Below are positions 62,679 through 64,000 of a stretch of DNA of 64,000 bases, piece by piece (the first letter of the stretch is position 1; the number at the start of each line of letters is the position of its first letter). This DNA is from Sphingomonas canadensis (lineage in GTDB: Bacteria > Pseudomonadota > Alphaproteobacteria > Sphingomonadales > Sphingomonadaceae): assembly GCF_026013525.1 (NCBI RefSeq), contig NZ_JAPDRA010000008.1, forward strand, positions 84,501-148,500. Direction: 5' to 3'. The translations under genes were made by a program, and so were the position numbers. The notes below the pieces were generated by a model. It searched no databases. It had not been told where the DNA came from and saw only the letters and a list, made by a program, of their open reading frames with translations.

Positions 62679-62856
62679 AGTCTGTGGTGGGCCTCTCCCG
62701 CCCTGTGTTCGGTTGGTCGGTGTTCGCGACATAGGCCCGCATAAATTCGCGGAGCACCTGCGCGGCGGGTCGATCCTGTTTCCGGCAAGCGGATATGAAC
62801 TCCTCGCGGAGTTCACGCTCGACCCGAATCCGAAAGCCGGAGTCTTTCCCTGACAT
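62665..62856 (-). CDS. small ribbon-helix-helix protein heading the defence operon
   Basis: 63 residues. DSGFRIRVERELREEF followed by DRPAAQVLREFMRAYV is a ribbon-helix-helix of the ParD/CopG/RelB-like kind. It overlaps the methyltransferase start by 14 bases. A 19-base palindrome lies directly upstream, so it probably represses the operon. Start at 62856 is the likely ATG although no ribosome binding site is visible; 62892 is the alternative, but it would translate through the palindrome. Confidence 0.7.
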   Translation of the reverse strand: MSGKDSGFRIRVERELREEFISACRKQDRPAAQVLREFMRAYVANTDQPNTGRERPTTDYERR

Positions 62857-62863
62857 AGCGTGA

Positions 62864-62882
62864 GTGTAACCAATGGATACAC
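62864..62882. promoter_or_regulatory. palindrome upstream of the defence operon
   Basis: GTGTAACCAATGGATACAC: perfect 5-base arms GTGTA/TACAC with partial symmetry inside (CCAATGG). It ends eight bases from the ribbon-helix-helix start codon and is its likely binding site. Confidence 0.55.
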
Positions 62883-62975
62883 AAATCGCCAAGGGAAAAC
62901 TGCCTCCGATACGAAGCCATCTACAGGGAAATCGGCCGCGCCGAACGCGAAGACGTTTCTCAATCGGGCTGGGAG

Positions 62976-63968
62976 CTAGTCGCGGTCATTTTCTGACAAA
63001 GCCAGTCGACTGCAAAACCGCTCATCGAGCTTGGCGGTGATCTCATCGAAATATGCACGGTCGCCTTCGACAATGGACAAGATCATCTGCGTCTGTGCGG
63101 TAAGCGCGACGATAAGGCGTTCGAGCGGAGTGCGAAGTGTCGCTGCCTTCTTGTTCGAAAGCACTGCCGCGTATGCAGCTTTCGCCGCCCAGTTAGAGGC
63201 GGCCAGATACTCAATCACGCGCTGCTGCTCGGACTCATCGGGTTCGACGGTCAGATTCTGCAACGCCCTTGCCGTGCCGAAATGTTGGAGGAGCAATCGG
63301 CCGATCAGACGCGGCCAATCATGTCCCTCCGCCGCATAGACGGGCAGGATTTGCGACGCCGAAAACGAGCCTGTCACCGGTTGCGAGTGGCTGAGAACGA
63401 TCTGGATTAACGCGCGCAACCTGACCATTTCCGATGTCGTGATGCTCTCTTTGCTAAGCGCCTTGCAGCGGGATTCAAACGCGGTGACAGCTTCCTGAAA
63501 TTTCTTGGCGGTCGCCCGACTTTGCGCGGAAAGCGATCTGCTTTGCGGCACGGAATGGGTGCGCGTATCGCCGCTCCCGCCATCGTCGGCGGATTGCGGT
63601 TCGGTGGTGCGGAAATCTATCGCGCCAAGCGCATCGATGTCCTCATCCTCCATGCCGCGAAGATCGGGACCAACCAACCCGATCATCTGATTGAGGCAGG
63701 CGCTCATCAAACTAGCGGCGCTATCGTTGCGGCTGTTCAGATAGAGGCCGAAGGATTTTCCTTGCGCGTTCGCATGAGTGCGCGCGCGGATGAAATCGTC
63801 ATAGGAGAGAACTTCATATGTGGGCGGCGCGGTGTCTGCTGCCTCTGGCTTCGCGCGGGGCGTCTGATCTGGACGACTGGCACGATCCTCCTCTTCCAAG
63901 GCTTCGAGCTGGTTGAGCGTTTCGATCAGCACCAAATCCTCGTGGATGGATTCCACGAGTGTATCCAT
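62976..63968 (-). CDS. hypothetical protein upstream of the defence operon
   Basis: 330 residues, not recognised. It is mostly helical with a low-complexity middle (GGSGDTRTHSVPQSRSLS). The N-terminus is acidic. It reads in the same direction as the defence operon, 119 bases before the ribbon-helix-helix gene, and could be its first gene or the end of another group that continues beyond the window. The last 32 bases of the window hold no gene I can call. Confidence 0.55.
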   Translation of the reverse strand: MDTLVESIHEDLVLIETLNQLEALEEEDRASRPDQTPRAKPEAADTAPPTYEVLSYDDFIRARTHANAQGKSFGLYLNSRNDSAASLMSACLNQMIGLVGPDLRGMEDEDIDALGAIDFRTTEPQSADDGGSGDTRTHSVPQSRSLSAQSRATAKKFQEAVTAFESRCKALSKESITTSEMVRLRALIQIVLSHSQPVTGSFSASQILPVYAAEGHDWPRLIGRLLLQHFGTARALQNLTVEPDESEQQRVIEYLAASNWAAKAAYAAVLSNKKAATLRTPLERLIVALTAQTQMILSIVEGDRAYFDEITAKLDERFCSRLALSENDRD

Positions 63969-64000
63969 GAGCCGCCGCTTGCGCCCTCGCTGTGCAGGCA

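Overview
The window looks like a chromosomal stretch of a high-GC alphaproteobacterium of the Sphingomonadales (Sphingomonas-like). This rests on G+C-rich codon use, a large TonB-dependent receptor in a plant-polysaccharide locus, short inverted repeats of the TTCGACAAGCTC type, and a purine operon built around a flavin-dependent urate hydroxylase. From about 39.9 kb to the right end the base composition is visibly lower in G+C and the content changes to mobile-element and defence genes, so this part is probably an integrated element.

Layout. (1) 0.1-10.5 kb: a purine catabolic operon on the + strand (puuE, hpxZ-like, uraD, hpyO-like, uraH, xdhA, xdhB, xdhC, guaD and a bile acid:sodium symporter-type carrier). 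Most genes overlap by a few bases. Together they convert guanine through xanthine, urate, 5-hydroxyisourate and OHCU to allantoin and allantoate. (2) 10.7-12.7 kb: a divergent EF-G-like GTPase. (3) 12.8-25.9 kb: a pectin/uronate locus with a LacI-type regulator, a hydratase of the 2-keto-4-pentenoate hydratase family, kduI, kduD, a carboxylesterase, a pectate lyase, a TonB receptor, an alpha/beta-hydrolase and a GH43 enzyme. Five copies of a palindromic site (core TGACACCGGT) sit in front of its transcription units and probably bind the LacI protein. (4) 26-29.8 kb: OmpW, a zinc alcohol dehydrogenase, a small hypothetical and a two-domain kinase-like protein. (5) 29.8-39.6 kb: a sulfide/persulfide module. 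On the - strand it runs sulfide:quinone oxidoreductase, a small membrane protein, TolC, an ETHE1-like persulfide dioxygenase, a DUF442 phosphatase-like protein and TauE/SafE. Divergently on the + strand it has an RND adaptor, an RND pump and a BigR/SqrR-like two-cysteine ArsR regulator.

(6) 39.9-64 kb: the accessory element. It carries mobilisation genes (MobC-like and relaxase), an overlapping serine recombinase-ParB-RepB triad, an HTH gene, an AbiEi/AbiEii pair behind an inverted repeat, a large secreted 7-blade RCC1 protein with 12 cysteine-rich modules, a frameshifted partner gene whose signal peptide is interrupted at a run of nine G, a small gene and an ArdC antirestriction gene that share a conserved leader, and a five-gene overlapping operon (DNA methyltransferase, HEPN-like protein, DEAD-type helicase, GIY-YIG nuclease, GHKL ATPase). 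That operon is preceded by a ribbon-helix-helix gene and is the best candidate here for a poorly described phage-defence system.

Everything is read by eye from sequence. Family names come from motif recognition, not from database searches.
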